DNA from: Pseudobowmanella zhangzhouensis
Lineage (GTDB): Bacteria > Pseudomonadota > Gammaproteobacteria > Enterobacterales > Alteromonadaceae
Direction of reading: 5' to 3'
NCBI RefSeq assembly: GCF_042662685.1
Contig: NZ_JBHSYO010000004.1
Coordinates: 434,001 to 498,000 of the forward strand
DNA length: 64,000 bases
Positions 1 to 8,873 of this stretch are shown here, one piece after another. Within the stretch, counting starts at the first letter, position 1, and each line of letters opens with the position of its first letter. A program made the translations under genes and the position numbers. Under the pieces are notes generated by a model. It saw only the letters and a list, made by a program, of their open reading frames with translations, had not been told where the DNA came from and searched no databases.

Positions 1-666
1 CAGCGCTTGCTGTTTTAGACGCAGTGTAATGTCATCAAGCGGATCCGGGCCTGACAACTCGTGTTGGATCAGCACATCATTAACAAAATCTGAAATACCA
101 TCAGAGCATAATAAAAACCGATCGCCGACACCTAAACTCAGACTGCTTTGCTGCAGTTCAACCCGGGCATCCATCCCGAGCGCCCGCCCCAGAAATTGCC
201 GTTGTTCGGATAATACCGTCGTGTGGTCTTGTGTCAGTTGTGACAGCACACCATCACGCCAATGATACAAGCGGCTATCGCCGATATGGGCAAAATGTGC
301 CGTTTGAGATTTTAAAATCAGCGCCGTGAACGTGGTGAGATAGCCTTTTTGGTCGTGCACAAACTGATGGCTTAACTCGTATAATTCGTTGTTTATTGTT
401 GCCAGTACCTGTGCTGCACTGTAAGCCACAGACCAGGTATCCGGCGTTTGCAGATACTCATGACAAAAGCGTGTTACCGCGCGCTGGCTGGCTTGCTGGC
501 CGGCTTCAGCCGTACTGACCCCATCAGCCAGAGCAAAACAGGCGCCCTTATACGTAAGCAGGTGGGCGTCATCTGGCACGGCTGAGGCCACGGCATCCTC
601 ATTAACGGCTTTGCCGCCAACATCGGATAAACGGCTAAAGCTTAGTGCCAGTTTTACATCGCCCAC
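1..666 (-). CDS. PP2C-type serine/threonine phosphatase domain (3' end outside window)
   Basis: An open frame of 222 codons runs off the left edge. It begins at a GTG (664-666) with AAGGA seven bases upstream, just 15 bases after the stop of the narK gene and in the same frame. The translation has the PP2C metal-binding layout: GGKAVNEDA near the N-terminus, FALADGVSTAEAG, HIGDSRLY, and LLCSDGISDF. PP2C enzymes dephosphorylate phospho-Ser/Thr. A downstream kinase domain is known for homologues beside nitrate transporters (family recollection), but that part is not in the window. The tight spacing suggests co-transcription with narK, so it may tune nitrate uptake or assimilation. Confidence 0.85.
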   Translation of the reverse strand, partial: MGDVKLALSFSRLSDVGGKAVNEDAVASAVPDDAHLLTYKGACFALADGVSTAEAGQQASQRAVTRFCHEYLQTPDTWSVAYSAAQVLATINNELYELSHQFVHDQKGYLTTFTALILKSQTAHFAHIGDSRLYHWRDGVLSQLTQDHTTVLSEQRQFLGRALGMDARVELQQSSLSLGVGDRFLLCSDGISDFVNDVLIQHELSGPDPLDDITLRLKQQAL

Positions 667-681
667 GCTACTTATCCTTGG

Positions 682-2178
682 TTAACCAACACTGATACGG
701 TGTACTGTGCCATCTTCACCGACTTCGGTAATATGGCCTTTAGGGTCATCTAAAAACATAACCGCTACCAGGCCCACCAACGCAGACGCTGCAATAACAT
801 AGAAAAACATGCTGTAACTGACATAGCTTAGTACGGTTAAGTACACTACAGCACCAACGTTACCATAAGCGCCAGCCATACCGGCAATTTGACCGGTCAT
901 ACTACGTTTAATCAATGGCACTATGGCAAACACGGCACCTTCACCAGCCTGAACAAAGAAGCTACATGCCATAGTGGCTAATACCGCAACCGGGATCCAC
1001 CAGTGGCTGTCCATCATACCCATTAAGAAATAACCTGCCGCCAGACCACCAATTAGAATAACCATACTTTTGCGACGGCCAAATTTGTCAGAAAACCAGC
1101 CACCCATTGGCCGTGATACCAGGTTCATAAAGGCAAAACCGGACGCCAGCAAGCCCGCTTTTACCGCACTTAACCCTTCAAAGGTTTCCAGGAAGTACAG
1201 TGGCAGCATTGACACCACCGCCAGCTCAGAGCCGAAAGTGGCAAAATAGGCAATGTTCAAAATACCCACCTGTTTAAAGCTGTATTTGTCAGCTTCTGGT
1301 ACGCCTGCACGCAAATGTTCGGCGTTGATATGCCAGGTTTGCTGAGTTTGCACGATAAATAACAGCAACAACACCGCCCACAGCACATACATCAAGTCGG
1401 TAGAAAACAAATTAACGCCAGCAGGCGATAAGCGCCAGGCCAGCATACCCAATGCCAGATGCATAGGTATGTTCATCGCTATCAGGCCCCAAAGTGCGCC
1501 CCAGCTTGTCACTACCATAGCACCGGTTTTTTTCGGTTTAAAATACACAGAGCCTTTTGGTGTATTGCGGGCAAATTTATAGAACACTAAGGCATAGAAA
1601 GCACTGAATACGCCTACGCTACCAATCGCATAGCGCCAGCCATCTTCACCACCAAATGCCAAGGCTAGTGTAGGTAAGGTCATCGCCGCGGCCGCAGAGC
1701 CAAAGTTACCCCAGCCACCATAGATCCCCTCAGCTGTACCTACCTGATGATGCGGAAACCACTCGCCGACCAGACGAATACCGACCACAAAACCGGCGCC
1801 CACGAAACCAAGCAGAAAACGGAACATCGCCAGCGCCGAATAGGTATCTGCAAAGGCAAAGCCGATACACAGCAAAGCAGAAATAAACAGTAGCAGCGAA
1901 TACATAATACGCGGCCCGTAACGGTCCACCATCATGCCAACAACGATGCGGGCCGGAATGGTGATGGCCACGTTTAGTATCAGCAACGCTTTAACCTGCG
2001 CATCAGTTAACGCCAGCGCCTGCTTAATATGAATAAGCAAGGGGGCATGCGCGAACCACATAACAAAGGTTAAAAAGAAGGCGAACCAGGTAAGGTGCAA
2101 CATTTTTATTTTTTGTTCAGCAAAGTTCAGCAGGTTTAACCCACTGCCGCTTTGTTGTGCAAAAGCTGGGCTAGCCAT
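682..2178 (-). CDS. narK: MFS nitrate/nitrite transporter, NarK/NasA family
   Basis: A 498-residue, 12-helix major facilitator of the nitrate/nitrite porter family. Two nitrate-signature stretches are visible, GGWGNFGSA in the first half and AGAYGNVGA in the second, plus MFS loop motifs VDRYGPR and SDKFGRRK. It moves nitrate in and/or nitrite out across the inner membrane. A TTG four codons upstream also opens the frame, but the ATG at 2176-2178 has GGAGG correctly spaced and is preferred. It is divergent from a second porter gene and followed closely by a PP2C gene. An FNR-like box lies about 70 bases upstream of the start. Confidence 0.92.
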   Translation of the reverse strand: MASPAFAQQSGSGLNLLNFAEQKIKMLHLTWFAFFLTFVMWFAHAPLLIHIKQALALTDAQVKALLILNVAITIPARIVVGMMVDRYGPRIMYSLLLFISALLCIGFAFADTYSALAMFRFLLGFVGAGFVVGIRLVGEWFPHHQVGTAEGIYGGWGNFGSAAAAMTLPTLALAFGGEDGWRYAIGSVGVFSAFYALVFYKFARNTPKGSVYFKPKKTGAMVVTSWGALWGLIAMNIPMHLALGMLAWRLSPAGVNLFSTDLMYVLWAVLLLLFIVQTQQTWHINAEHLRAGVPEADKYSFKQVGILNIAYFATFGSELAVVSMLPLYFLETFEGLSAVKAGLLASGFAFMNLVSRPMGGWFSDKFGRRKSMVILIGGLAAGYFLMGMMDSHWWIPVAVLATMACSFFVQAGEGAVFAIVPLIKRSMTGQIAGMAGAYGNVGAVVYLTVLSYVSYSMFFYVIAASALVGLVAVMFLDDPKGHITEVGEDGTVHRISVG

Positions 2179-2241
2179 AACATCCTCCAACGGATTATCA
2201 ATAAACTCGGCCTAGTGTAGAGAGCTGCAAGACGAAAATCA

Positions 2242-2255
2242 TTGATGTAAGACAA
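2242..2255. promoter_or_regulatory. FNR/CRP-family-like box upstream of narK
   Basis: TTGATGTAAGACAA matches TTGAT-N4-ATCAA in 8 of 10 defined bases. Its centre is about 70 bases from the narK start codon, a distance that fits activation from -41.5. The second half-site is imperfect, so this is a candidate only. Confidence 0.45.
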
Positions 2256-2349
2256 AGTTATAAAGTCACTTTTTCTATGGAAATCAGAGCGATACCAAAT
2301 AGGTGGTAGCTATAAAACATGCGCTCGCCCGCACCATTTGCGCATCTTG

Positions 2350-2365
2350 TACTCCTTTTTGGGTA
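2350..2365. promoter_or_regulatory. NarL/NarP-like 7-2-7 heptamer pair between the two transporters
   Basis: TACTCCT-TT-TTGGGTA fits the inverted TACYYMT heptamer pair with a 2-base gap, with one mismatch in 14. That is the arrangement known for NarL/NarP sites. It lies in the divergent transporter intergenic region and would make nitrate the inducer. No narL/narP gene is in the window. Confidence 0.4.
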
Positions 2366-2476
2366 TGCCAGATAAAACACACGTAGTGATAAGCGCGTCG
2401 GAGGTACGCCCTCTTTTCTGCCTGTTGCTGATTAACTGACGTTACACTAGAGACAGTTAGCATTTACGGATATGGT

Positions 2477-3790
2477 GTGATGGCCAATTCAGACCCAACT
2501 TCACTGACACAAGCGACATTACCTGCGGCCAACCGAGCCTTGTTGCTTGCAACCCTGGCGTTTGCGGCTTGCTTTTCGGTCTGGACCTTATACGCTGTTA
2601 TGGGTATCACACTGCAAGTTCAGCTGAATTTGACTGCCACCGAATACGGCGTATTACTGGCCGCGCCGATTTTTACCGGTGCGATACTGCGACTGCCGCT
2701 TGGCATCTTGGCAGACAAGATCAGTGCCCGGCTCTTATGGTTAGTGCAAATGCTGGCTGTGGTGCCTGCACTGTTATTGTTGCCACTGGCTAACAGCTAC
2801 AGCAGCTATTTGTTATTGGGTTTATGGTTCGGTATCAGTGGCGTTTCTTTTAGTCTGGGCGTGCGTTATGTCAGCCAGTGGTTTGCTTCCAGTAGTCAGG
2901 GACGGGCTTTGGGCCTGTTCGGCGTGGGTAACGCCGGTGTTGCCATTACCTTTGTCTTAGTGCCGTTAGCCATTGAATACGTGGGCTGGCACTGGGTTGG
3001 GCCGATATACGGCACAGGGCTACTTCTGATCACCGTGTTATTCGCCTTGCTGGCGCCAAAAGAGCCAACCCAAGATACTGCGGCACGCCCCGCCCTTAGC
3101 CTACGCCAATTATCAACCGATGCCCGTATTTGGCGCTTTTCGTTGTACTACTATTTTGTTTTTGGCAGTTTTCTCGCGTTGCTGCTGTGGCTACCACAAT
3201 ATTATATGCAGGCGTACCGCATGGACGTACAACAAGCGATGGCATTTACCCTGTTTTTTGCCGCAACCTCATCGATGGTGCGGGCTTTAGGTGGCTGGTT
3301 TGCCGATCGCTATGGTGGCCGTGCGGTTAACTGGAGCGTGTTCTGGGTCTGTATTGTCTGTCTGTTCTTTTTAAGTTATCCGCCCACCACGCTGGTGATC
3401 CATGGTCTGGAAAAAGATGTGCAGCTGGAGATCGCCATGAACGTATGGTGGTTCACCTTACTGATCTTCATCATAGGTGTCGCCCAGGGTTTTGGCCGGG
3501 CCAGTGTGTATAAAGTGCTCCATGATTATTACCCACATCATATGGGTAGTGCCGGTGGCTTCGTCGCTGCAATAGGCGCTTTAGGCGGCTGCACCCTGCC
3601 CATTATGTTTGGCGTCGCGCAAGATGTGCTGGGTATTGTTACCGGCTGTTTTATGATTTTGTACGGTGTGTTGGCACTTTGCATGATCACTATGTTTTTC
3701 GCCAATCAGGCCGCGCAATACCAACAAAAACTCATCGCGGCGCAAGCCAATAACTTTTTGCTGACTGACGATGACAGCACAGACGAGTAG
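2477..3790 (+). CDS. Second MFS nitrate/nitrite transporter
   Basis: A 437-residue membrane protein of the nitrate/nitrite porter branch of MFS. It has GLFGVGNAGVA as nitrate signature, the loop motif LADKISARL, and about 12 hydrophobic segments. The start is GTG (2477) or the adjacent ATG (2480); ACGGA is a modest ribosome site. It is shorter and clearly diverged from the 498-residue porter transcribed the other way, so the pair could be a NarK1/NarK2-type division between nitrate symport and nitrate/nitrite exchange (inference). The nnrS gene follows after 11 bases, suggesting one transcript. Confidence 0.9.
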   Translation: MMANSDPTSLTQATLPAANRALLLATLAFAACFSVWTLYAVMGITLQVQLNLTATEYGVLLAAPIFTGAILRLPLGILADKISARLLWLVQMLAVVPALLLLPLANSYSSYLLLGLWFGISGVSFSLGVRYVSQWFASSSQGRALGLFGVGNAGVAITFVLVPLAIEYVGWHWVGPIYGTGLLLITVLFALLAPKEPTQDTAARPALSLRQLSTDARIWRFSLYYYFVFGSFLALLLWLPQYYMQAYRMDVQQAMAFTLFFAATSSMVRALGGWFADRYGGRAVNWSVFWVCIVCLFFLSYPPTTLVIHGLEKDVQLEIAMNVWWFTLLIFIIGVAQGFGRASVYKVLHDYYPHHMGSAGGFVAAIGALGGCTLPIMFGVAQDVLGIVTGCFMILYGVLALCMITMFFANQAAQYQQKLIAAQANNFLLTDDDSTDE

Positions 3791-3801
3791 AAGGAAATAG
3801 C

Positions 3802-5004
3802 ATGCAAATAACCGATTTGGCAACGGAGCAAAAGTTGCTGCCGTTATTACGTCAGGCCTTTCGCCCGATGTTTTTATTCGGCGCAGCATTCAGTGCCATT
3901 GCGATGTTGCTATGGCTGTTGGCATTATCCGGCCACCTGCAATTAACGCCTTTTGCCAACGTGCTGTTTTGGCATAGCCACGAAATGCTATTTGGCTTTG
4001 TCTGCGCTATTATCATTGGCTTTCTGCTGACCGCGGTGCAAAACTGGACCGGGCTGCGGGCGCCTCATGGTAAGACGCTGCTGTTGATCAGCATGTTATG
4101 GCTCGCGGGGCGATTAGTGCTGTTGTTTGGTCAGACGTTGCCGCTGTATCTGGTTGCGGCAATCGATCTGAGCTTTTTACCAGTCTGCGCTTTTTTACTT
4201 GCCTTACCATTACTGCGGGTGGGACAAACACGTAATCTGTTTTTTGTACCGGTATTACTGCTTCTGACTGCTTGTAACCTGCTTATGTACATCGGTGTAG
4301 CATCGCAGCGCTACGAGCTGGTGCAGATGGGCAGCCAAAATGCAGTGTGGTTAATAACCCTACTGATGGCGATTGTCGGTGGCCGGGTGATGCCAATGTT
4401 TACCGCTAACGGCACACAAACGAAGAAGGTTGACGCCATAGTCTGGCTGGATCGCGCAGCTCTGGGCTCGCTCTGGCTTATATTTGTGCTGCATTTTTTT
4501 GCTCTGGCTGCGCAGCTGCCGCCATTGCTGATGAGCAGTTTATTTGGCTTTAGCGCCTTGCTTACCGCCCTGCGCTGCCTGCGTTGGAAGATTTGGCTCA
4601 CCGTTAAAGTGCCGCTGCTGTGGTCACTGCATTTAGCCTACTGGTGTATACCGCTAGGCCTGGCACTATACAGCGCCCGCTACGCCGGAGTTAATATTAG
4701 CAACAGCATAGCGCTGCATGCTTTAACCGCTGGCGCTATGGGCAGCATGATTTTAAGCATGATGGCCCGGGTGTCACTGGGACACAGTGGCCGGGTTTTG
4801 CAGCCTCATGTGGTGATGTCATTGGCCTTTGTCCTCGTTCTGGCCTCAGCACTGTGTCGCACGCTGTTACTATGGCTGTTTCCTGCCGATACCATGCTAT
4901 GGCTATGGTTAGCCGCCTCGGGTTGGGTGCTGGCTTACTTGCTGTATGTGCTGGTGTATTTCCCTGTTTTAACAACCCCCAGAGCGGACGGTAGACCCGG
5001 CTAA
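3802..5004 (+). CDS. nnrS: NnrS family membrane protein
   Basis: 400 residues, about 12 hydrophobic helices, with the family's N-terminal RQAFRPMFLFGA and conserved FWHSHEMLFGF, whose histidines are candidate haem/copper ligands. NnrS proteins are haem- and copper-containing inner-membrane proteins of denitrifiers and NO-stressed bacteria that relieve nitrosative stress. AGAAGGAA precedes the ATG. It follows the transporter gene by 11 bases. Its stop codon lies inside the left arm of a 17-bp inverted repeat. NO-responsive ytfE and norR nearby fit the role. Confidence 0.92.
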   Translation: MQITDLATEQKLLPLLRQAFRPMFLFGAAFSAIAMLLWLLALSGHLQLTPFANVLFWHSHEMLFGFVCAIIIGFLLTAVQNWTGLRAPHGKTLLLISMLWLAGRLVLLFGQTLPLYLVAAIDLSFLPVCAFLLALPLLRVGQTRNLFFVPVLLLLTACNLLMYIGVASQRYELVQMGSQNAVWLITLLMAIVGGRVMPMFTANGTQTKKVDAIVWLDRAALGSLWLIFVLHFFALAAQLPPLLMSSLFGFSALLTALRCLRWKIWLTVKVPLLWSLHLAYWCIPLGLALYSARYAGVNISNSIALHALTAGAMGSMILSMMARVSLGHSGRVLQPHVVMSLAFVLVLASALCRTLLLWLFPADTMLWLWLAASGWVLAYLLYVLVYFPVLTTPRADGRPG

Positions 5005-5038
5005 CACTATTACCCATGAAAGGGTAATAGTGTTAGCC
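4999..5038 (+). terminator. Perfect 17-bp inverted repeat at the end of nnrS
   Basis: Arms 4999-5015 and 5022-5038 are perfectly complementary around a 6-base loop (ATGAAA). No T-tract follows, so it may be a rho-independent-like stop, an mRNA 3' stabiliser or a processing site. The nnrS stop codon (5002-5004) is within the left arm. Confidence 0.55.
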
Positions 5039-5043
5039 AGTCT

Positions 5044-5057
5044 TTGATTTATATCAA
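5044..5057. promoter_or_regulatory. Perfect FNR-type box upstream of the DGC-domain gene
   Basis: TTGATTTATATCAA is an exact TTGAT-N4-ATCAA palindrome. Centred at about -41.5 it would place a start site near 5092, 26 bases before the ATG at 5118. FNR, ANR, DNR and NnrR-type regulators recognise this consensus, so the gene is expected to be induced by anoxia or NO. Confidence 0.75.
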
Positions 5058-5117
5058 GCCGCACGGTAGTCAGACTTTTACACTGAGCTGAGTAATAACC
5101 AAGACAAGGCCGATAAC

Positions 5118-5501
5118 ATGACTACCGAACGCAACGAAAAGCCGCTAATTTATGCCTGCTCGGGCTGTTCCAACGTAGCCCAGCTGGCGAATGATCTGGC
5201 AGTAGTGCTTGATCGGGAAGGCTTAGCAGAAATGTCATGTATTGCTGGCGTCGGCGGAGACGTAAAACCACTGGTTAATGTTGCGCAGTCGGGCAGGCAA
5301 ATTCTGGCAGTAGATGGCTGCCCGCTCAATTGTGTCAGGCACTGTCTGGCGAAAATAAACGTGACACCTACCTGGCACCTTGAGCTGACATCGTTAGGCT
5401 TTAAAAAGCGCAACCATCAAAATTGTGATTTGGTCGATACCTATAAACTGGTGCAAATGGTACACAGCGATATTTTAAAACCTGAAACAAGTCGCTGCTA
5501 A
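5118..5501 (+). CDS. DGC-domain putative zinc-binding protein
   Basis: 127 residues with the family's cysteine motifs: CSGCS near residue 14 and DGCPLNCVRHCL near residue 72. These cysteines are probable metal ligands. The molecular role of the family is unknown. It is cytosolic, with no signal peptide. It sits behind a perfect FNR-type box and between nnrS and moeB, which links it to anaerobic or NO metabolism (inference). Its stop overlaps the stop of convergent moeB by 4 bp. Confidence 0.8.
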   Translation: MTTERNEKPLIYACSGCSNVAQLANDLAVVLDREGLAEMSCIAGVGGDVKPLVNVAQSGRQILAVDGCPLNCVRHCLAKINVTPTWHLELTSLGFKKRNHQNCDLVDTYKLVQMVHSDILKPETSRC

Positions 5502-6268
5502 GCCTGTTGGCATACCGGACAAGCATCATTCTTAGTCAGATTAAACTGGCGCCACTGTCCCGTTAAGGCGTCAAATAATTGCAGTTTGCCAAATAATGCT
5601 GAGCCCACGCCGGCGAGAATTTTTACTGCTTCCAATGCCTGCATACTGCCAATCACGCCTACCACAGGACTTAAGATACCGGCCTCCATACAGGTTAGTT
5701 GCTGCTCACCAAACAACTGGCTCAAACACTGATAACAAGCATCATCACCCTGCATACTAAAACTGGCAACCTGTCCTTCAAAGCGAATAGCCGCACCGGA
5801 TACCAGCGGCACTCTGGCTTGCACGCAAGCGGCATTTATCGCATTGCGACTTACCAGATTGTCAGTGCAGTCGAGCACCAACGAATACTCAGGTACTAAT
5901 ATGGCTAACTGTTCAGCCGTTAACCGCTGTTGCAGCACATTAATATCAATTTCGGAGTTTAACTGGCGCAAACTGACAGCAGCTTGCTGCGCCTTGCTTT
6001 GGCCGATATCAGCCTCGCGAAACAATATTTGCCGCTGTAAATTACTGCGGTCAATGCTATCGTCATCGACCAATGTCAGACTACCGACGCCACTTGCCAC
6101 CAGATATGGCGCTGCGGCACAACCAAGCCCGCCAACCCCGATCAGCAAAACCTTACTCGCTAGCAAGGTTTCCTGACCGCGAAAGTCCATGGCCGGTAAC
6201 ATCAACTGGCGACTGTAGCGCAGCGCCTGCTGCGTATTTAGGTGCTGTGTATCAAGTTGTTTTGTCAT
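5498..6268 (-). CDS. moeB: MoeB/ThiF-type adenylyltransferase
   Basis: 256 residues of the ThiF/MoeB E1-like family. The Rossmann motif GVGGLGC sits near residue 45, followed by DDDSIDRSNLQRQ with the conserved arginine and the DCTDN motif. Two Cys pairs, CYQC and CPVC, fit the structural zinc of MoeB. MoeB adenylates the C-terminal glycine of MoaD for molybdopterin synthesis, which nitrate reductases need; ThiF-like or HesA-like function is an alternative. It starts 10 bases after norR, so the two are probably co-transcribed. Confidence 0.85.
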   Translation of the reverse strand: MTKQLDTQHLNTQQALRYSRQLMLPAMDFRGQETLLASKVLLIGVGGLGCAAAPYLVASGVGSLTLVDDDSIDRSNLQRQILFREADIGQSKAQQAAVSLRQLNSEIDINVLQQRLTAEQLAILVPEYSLVLDCTDNLVSRNAINAACVQARVPLVSGAAIRFEGQVASFSMQGDDACYQCLSQLFGEQQLTCMEAGILSPVVGVIGSMQALEAVKILAGVGSALFGKLQLFDALTGQWRQFNLTKNDACPVCQQA

Positions 6269-6278
6269 AGAACCGACC

Positions 6279-7805
6279 TTATTTTAAACCCAGCCGCTGC
6301 GCTAACTTGTGCAGGTTACTAGGGTCAAGCTGTAACTGGCGGGCCGCATCTGACCAACTGCCGTTATGCCGTTGTAATGCCTGTTTAATCAGCTGCCGCT
6401 GTAACTGATTTACCGCAGGTTTTAATCCAATGATGTTATGTTCATTGCCCGTCTGTGGCTGATTGTCGGCAGCCGGCACTGCCACCGGGTCAATATCCAG
6501 CAACTCTGCTTCCAGGGTAACAATATCACTGCGCTTTGCCCCCTGACTTAATGCTTTAATTGCTGATCGACTGATCACATGCTCCAGTTCACGCACATTA
6601 CCCGGCCAACTATAATTTTGCAGCGCCAGCTCTGCTGCCAATGATAAACGTAGTGCTCTTACACCAAGGCGTGTGCGGTTTAACTCCAGAAAATGCCCAA
6701 CCAACAAAGGAATGTCATCACGGCGCTCGCGCAGCGGAGGAATAGGTAACGGATATACCGACAGCCGATGGTATAAATCGGCGCGAAACTCACCATTTTT
6801 TACCTGCTGTTTTAAATCACGATTGGTTGCTGCAACCAGCCGTACATTTACCTGACGGGTTTTATCTGCGCCCAGGCGCTGGATCTCACCATTTTGCAAA
6901 ACCCGCAGCAATTTTGCCTGCACCGATAAGGGCAGCTCACCCACTTCATCTAAAAATAGCGTACCACCGTCAGCCGCCTCAAAGCGGCCAGCGCGTTCGC
7001 TTTGCGCGCCCGAAAATGCCCCCTTGTTATGGCCGAACAGTTCACTTTCCGCTAGGCTTTCCGGCAATGCAGCACAGTTAATATAGATCATGGGTTTAAC
7101 CGCCCGGCCCGAGCAGCGATGCAAATGACGGGCAAACAGCTCTTTACCGACACCGGTCTCACCTAATAGCAGCACAGGTAAGTCAGCACTGGCAACAACG
7201 GCCAGCTCCTGCAGAATTTGCTTTAGTGCTTTGCTTTGACCTATTAGCTCGTAAGCCTGATTAGCGGTACTTTCAGGCATGTGGGCAGCTGCCTGATGAT
7301 TAAGCTTTAATGCCCGGTTGGCTTGCTCAAGCTCGGTCATACGCACCGCAGCTTCAACCAACAGACTGTATCGCTGTAACTCATATACCGCCGCGGCAGA
7401 AAAACTCCCCGCAACCAGAGCATCTAAGGTTAATACTCCCCAACAACGCCCTTCGGTGTAGAGCGCAATTCCCATGCAGTCATGCACTGGCAGCGCTTTA
7501 CCGGGCTGCTCACAGAGCAAACCATCGTAAGGGTCGGGTAACTCAGATGCCGGTTCGAACCTGACAGGGTTGCGGCTGGCTAAAATCGCAGCTAAGCGCG
7601 GATGCTGTGATACCACAAAACGCCGCCCCTGCGCCTCTTTTACCAAGCCATGCAGCGCAACGGGCTTTAACACATCCTGCTCTAACTTTAACAGTGCCAC
7701 GGCGCCACAACTAAAATGACTGTGCAAAGTGCTGACCAGTCGTTGTAAGCGCACTGCTGCTGGCAATTCTGTGACTAAGTCCGCCACTAAACTTTCTTGT
7801 AGCAT
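6279..7805 (-). CDS. norR: NorR-type NO-sensing sigma-54 activator
   Basis: 508 residues: GAF domain about 15-160, AAA+ domain about 185-425, Fis-type helix-turn-helix at the C-terminus (DAARQLQLDPSNLHKLAQRLG). Walker A is GETGVGKE (215-222), the sigma-54 contact loop is GAFSGA (262-267; Ser replaces the usual Thr of GAFTGA), Walker B is GTLFLDE. H108, C110 and D128 lie where NorR ligands of the non-haem iron are expected (by recollection). It is divergent from ytfE with three GGT-N7-ACC sites between, the classic NorR layout. Confidence 0.92.
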   Translation of the reverse strand: MLQESLVADLVTELPAAVRLQRLVSTLHSHFSCGAVALLKLEQDVLKPVALHGLVKEAQGRRFVVSQHPRLAAILASRNPVRFEPASELPDPYDGLLCEQPGKALPVHDCMGIALYTEGRCWGVLTLDALVAGSFSAAAVYELQRYSLLVEAAVRMTELEQANRALKLNHQAAAHMPESTANQAYELIGQSKALKQILQELAVVASADLPVLLLGETGVGKELFARHLHRCSGRAVKPMIYINCAALPESLAESELFGHNKGAFSGAQSERAGRFEAADGGTLFLDEVGELPLSVQAKLLRVLQNGEIQRLGADKTRQVNVRLVAATNRDLKQQVKNGEFRADLYHRLSVYPLPIPPLRERRDDIPLLVGHFLELNRTRLGVRALRLSLAAELALQNYSWPGNVRELEHVISRSAIKALSQGAKRSDIVTLEAELLDIDPVAVPAADNQPQTGNEHNIIGLKPAVNQLQRQLIKQALQRHNGSWSDAARQLQLDPSNLHKLAQRLGLK

Positions 7806-7862
7806 GGTGTTAATGACCCTGATGGGTATTTTTTACCCGAGTTTTGTTGGGTTTAATCTACC
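7806..7862. promoter_or_regulatory. Three NorR-like sites (GGT-N7-ACC)
   Basis: Sites at 7806-7818, 7825-7837 and 7850-7862 each read GGT-N7-ACC; the middle one is the perfect inverted repeat GGGTATTTTTTACCC (7824-7838). NorR is known to bind three GT-N7-AC sites as an enhancer. The first site touches the norR start codon, allowing autoregulation. Confidence 0.8.
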
Positions 7863-7903
7863 ATAGGCCTTAATAAAGCTATATAAATCAAAGGTGGTAG
7901 TTT

Positions 7904-7918
7904 TGGCCTGACTCTTGC
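7904..7918 (+). promoter_or_regulatory. Sigma-54 promoter of ytfE
   Basis: TGGC-N7-TTGC (TGGCCTGACTCTTGC) has the exact -24/-12 spacing of RpoN promoters. It lies 42 bases downstream of the last NorR-like site and would start transcription near 7930, about 46 bases before the ATG of ytfE. Confidence 0.82.
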
Positions 7919-7975
7919 GATACGTGGTTAGTCGCCCTTAGGCGTCCCATTAACCCATGCATAACGGAGTACTCT

Positions 7976-8692
7976 ATGTCAGCTATCACACCAACCTCAT
8001 TGTTGACGCAACCACTGGGCCAGTTAGCGACGACTATTGCCGGCGCTACCGGCGTATTTCATCAGTATAAGTTGGATTTTTGTTGTGGCGGCAAACAGAG
8101 CCTAGCTGATGCCCTGGCTAAAAAAGGGCAGGATGCGACACCGGTTTTAGTAGCACTGCAACAATTGCAACATCAGGATGCTGAATTACCTGAGTGGCGA
8201 AGCCAACCGGTAAAAGCACTAATTGAACACATATTAGAGCGTTTTCATCAGCGTCATCGCAGGCAGTTGCCGGAACTTATCCGCTTGGCTCGTCGCGTAG
8301 AGCATGTTCACGCCAATGACTTAAATTGCCCAACAGGTTTAACGCAACATCTCGAAGAGATGTATCAGGAACTGGAAAGTCACATGCTGAAAGAAGAACA
8401 AATCCTCTTTCCAATGCTGGCAGGTGGCATTTACCCTGCCGGACCAATCAGCGTGATGGAAGAAGAGCACCTGCAACATGGCGATGCACTAGCGATATTG
8501 GATGAGCTGACTAATAACATCACGCTGCCACAGGATGCTTGCAACACATGGACTGCATTGTATCTTGGCTTAAAGGAACTAAAAGAAGATTTAATGCAGC
8601 ACATACTGTTGGAGAATGAAATATTGTTTGTACAACCAAAAACGATAGCAAAAGACGATGACCGCCAAATGTGCTGTGGCAGTTGTCAATAA
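7976..8692 (+). CDS. ytfE: Iron-sulfur cluster repair protein YtfE/ScdA/DnrN (RIC)
   Basis: 238 residues. The N-terminal ScdA_N domain carries FCCGG (Cys36-Cys37). The C-terminal di-iron hemerythrin-like domain has its ligands in HQRHRRQ, KEEQILFPM, EEEHLQHG and LLENEILF. RIC proteins restore iron-sulfur clusters damaged by NO and oxidants in the cytosol. CGGAG precedes the start. NorR sites and a sigma-54 promoter show NO induction. It extends past the usual end with a short tail finishing CCGSCQ; whether those cysteines matter is unknown. Confidence 0.95.
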   Translation: MSAITPTSLLTQPLGQLATTIAGATGVFHQYKLDFCCGGKQSLADALAKKGQDATPVLVALQQLQHQDAELPEWRSQPVKALIEHILERFHQRHRRQLPELIRLARRVEHVHANDLNCPTGLTQHLEEMYQELESHMLKEEQILFPMLAGGIYPAGPISVMEEEHLQHGDALAILDELTNNITLPQDACNTWTALYLGLKELKEDLMQHILLENEILFVQPKTIAKDDDRQMCCGSCQ

Positions 8693-8873
8693 CATCACCT
8701 AATAAACTTGCAGCGTTCTACAGGACTTCAAACCTTGTCATTTTTGGGGTCTTGTAGTCGCTATTTAACGTTATTACTAATGGCTGATAATTCGAAGTGC
8801 GCCACACACAACATCAAACATGTTAGCTGAAAGAGCACTTCCTTAACTAAGTCAACGTTTAGATCGTGCAATT

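Noticed and set aside
29..265. Plus-strand frame at the left edge
   Set aside because: The minus strand carries a PP2C domain over the same bases.
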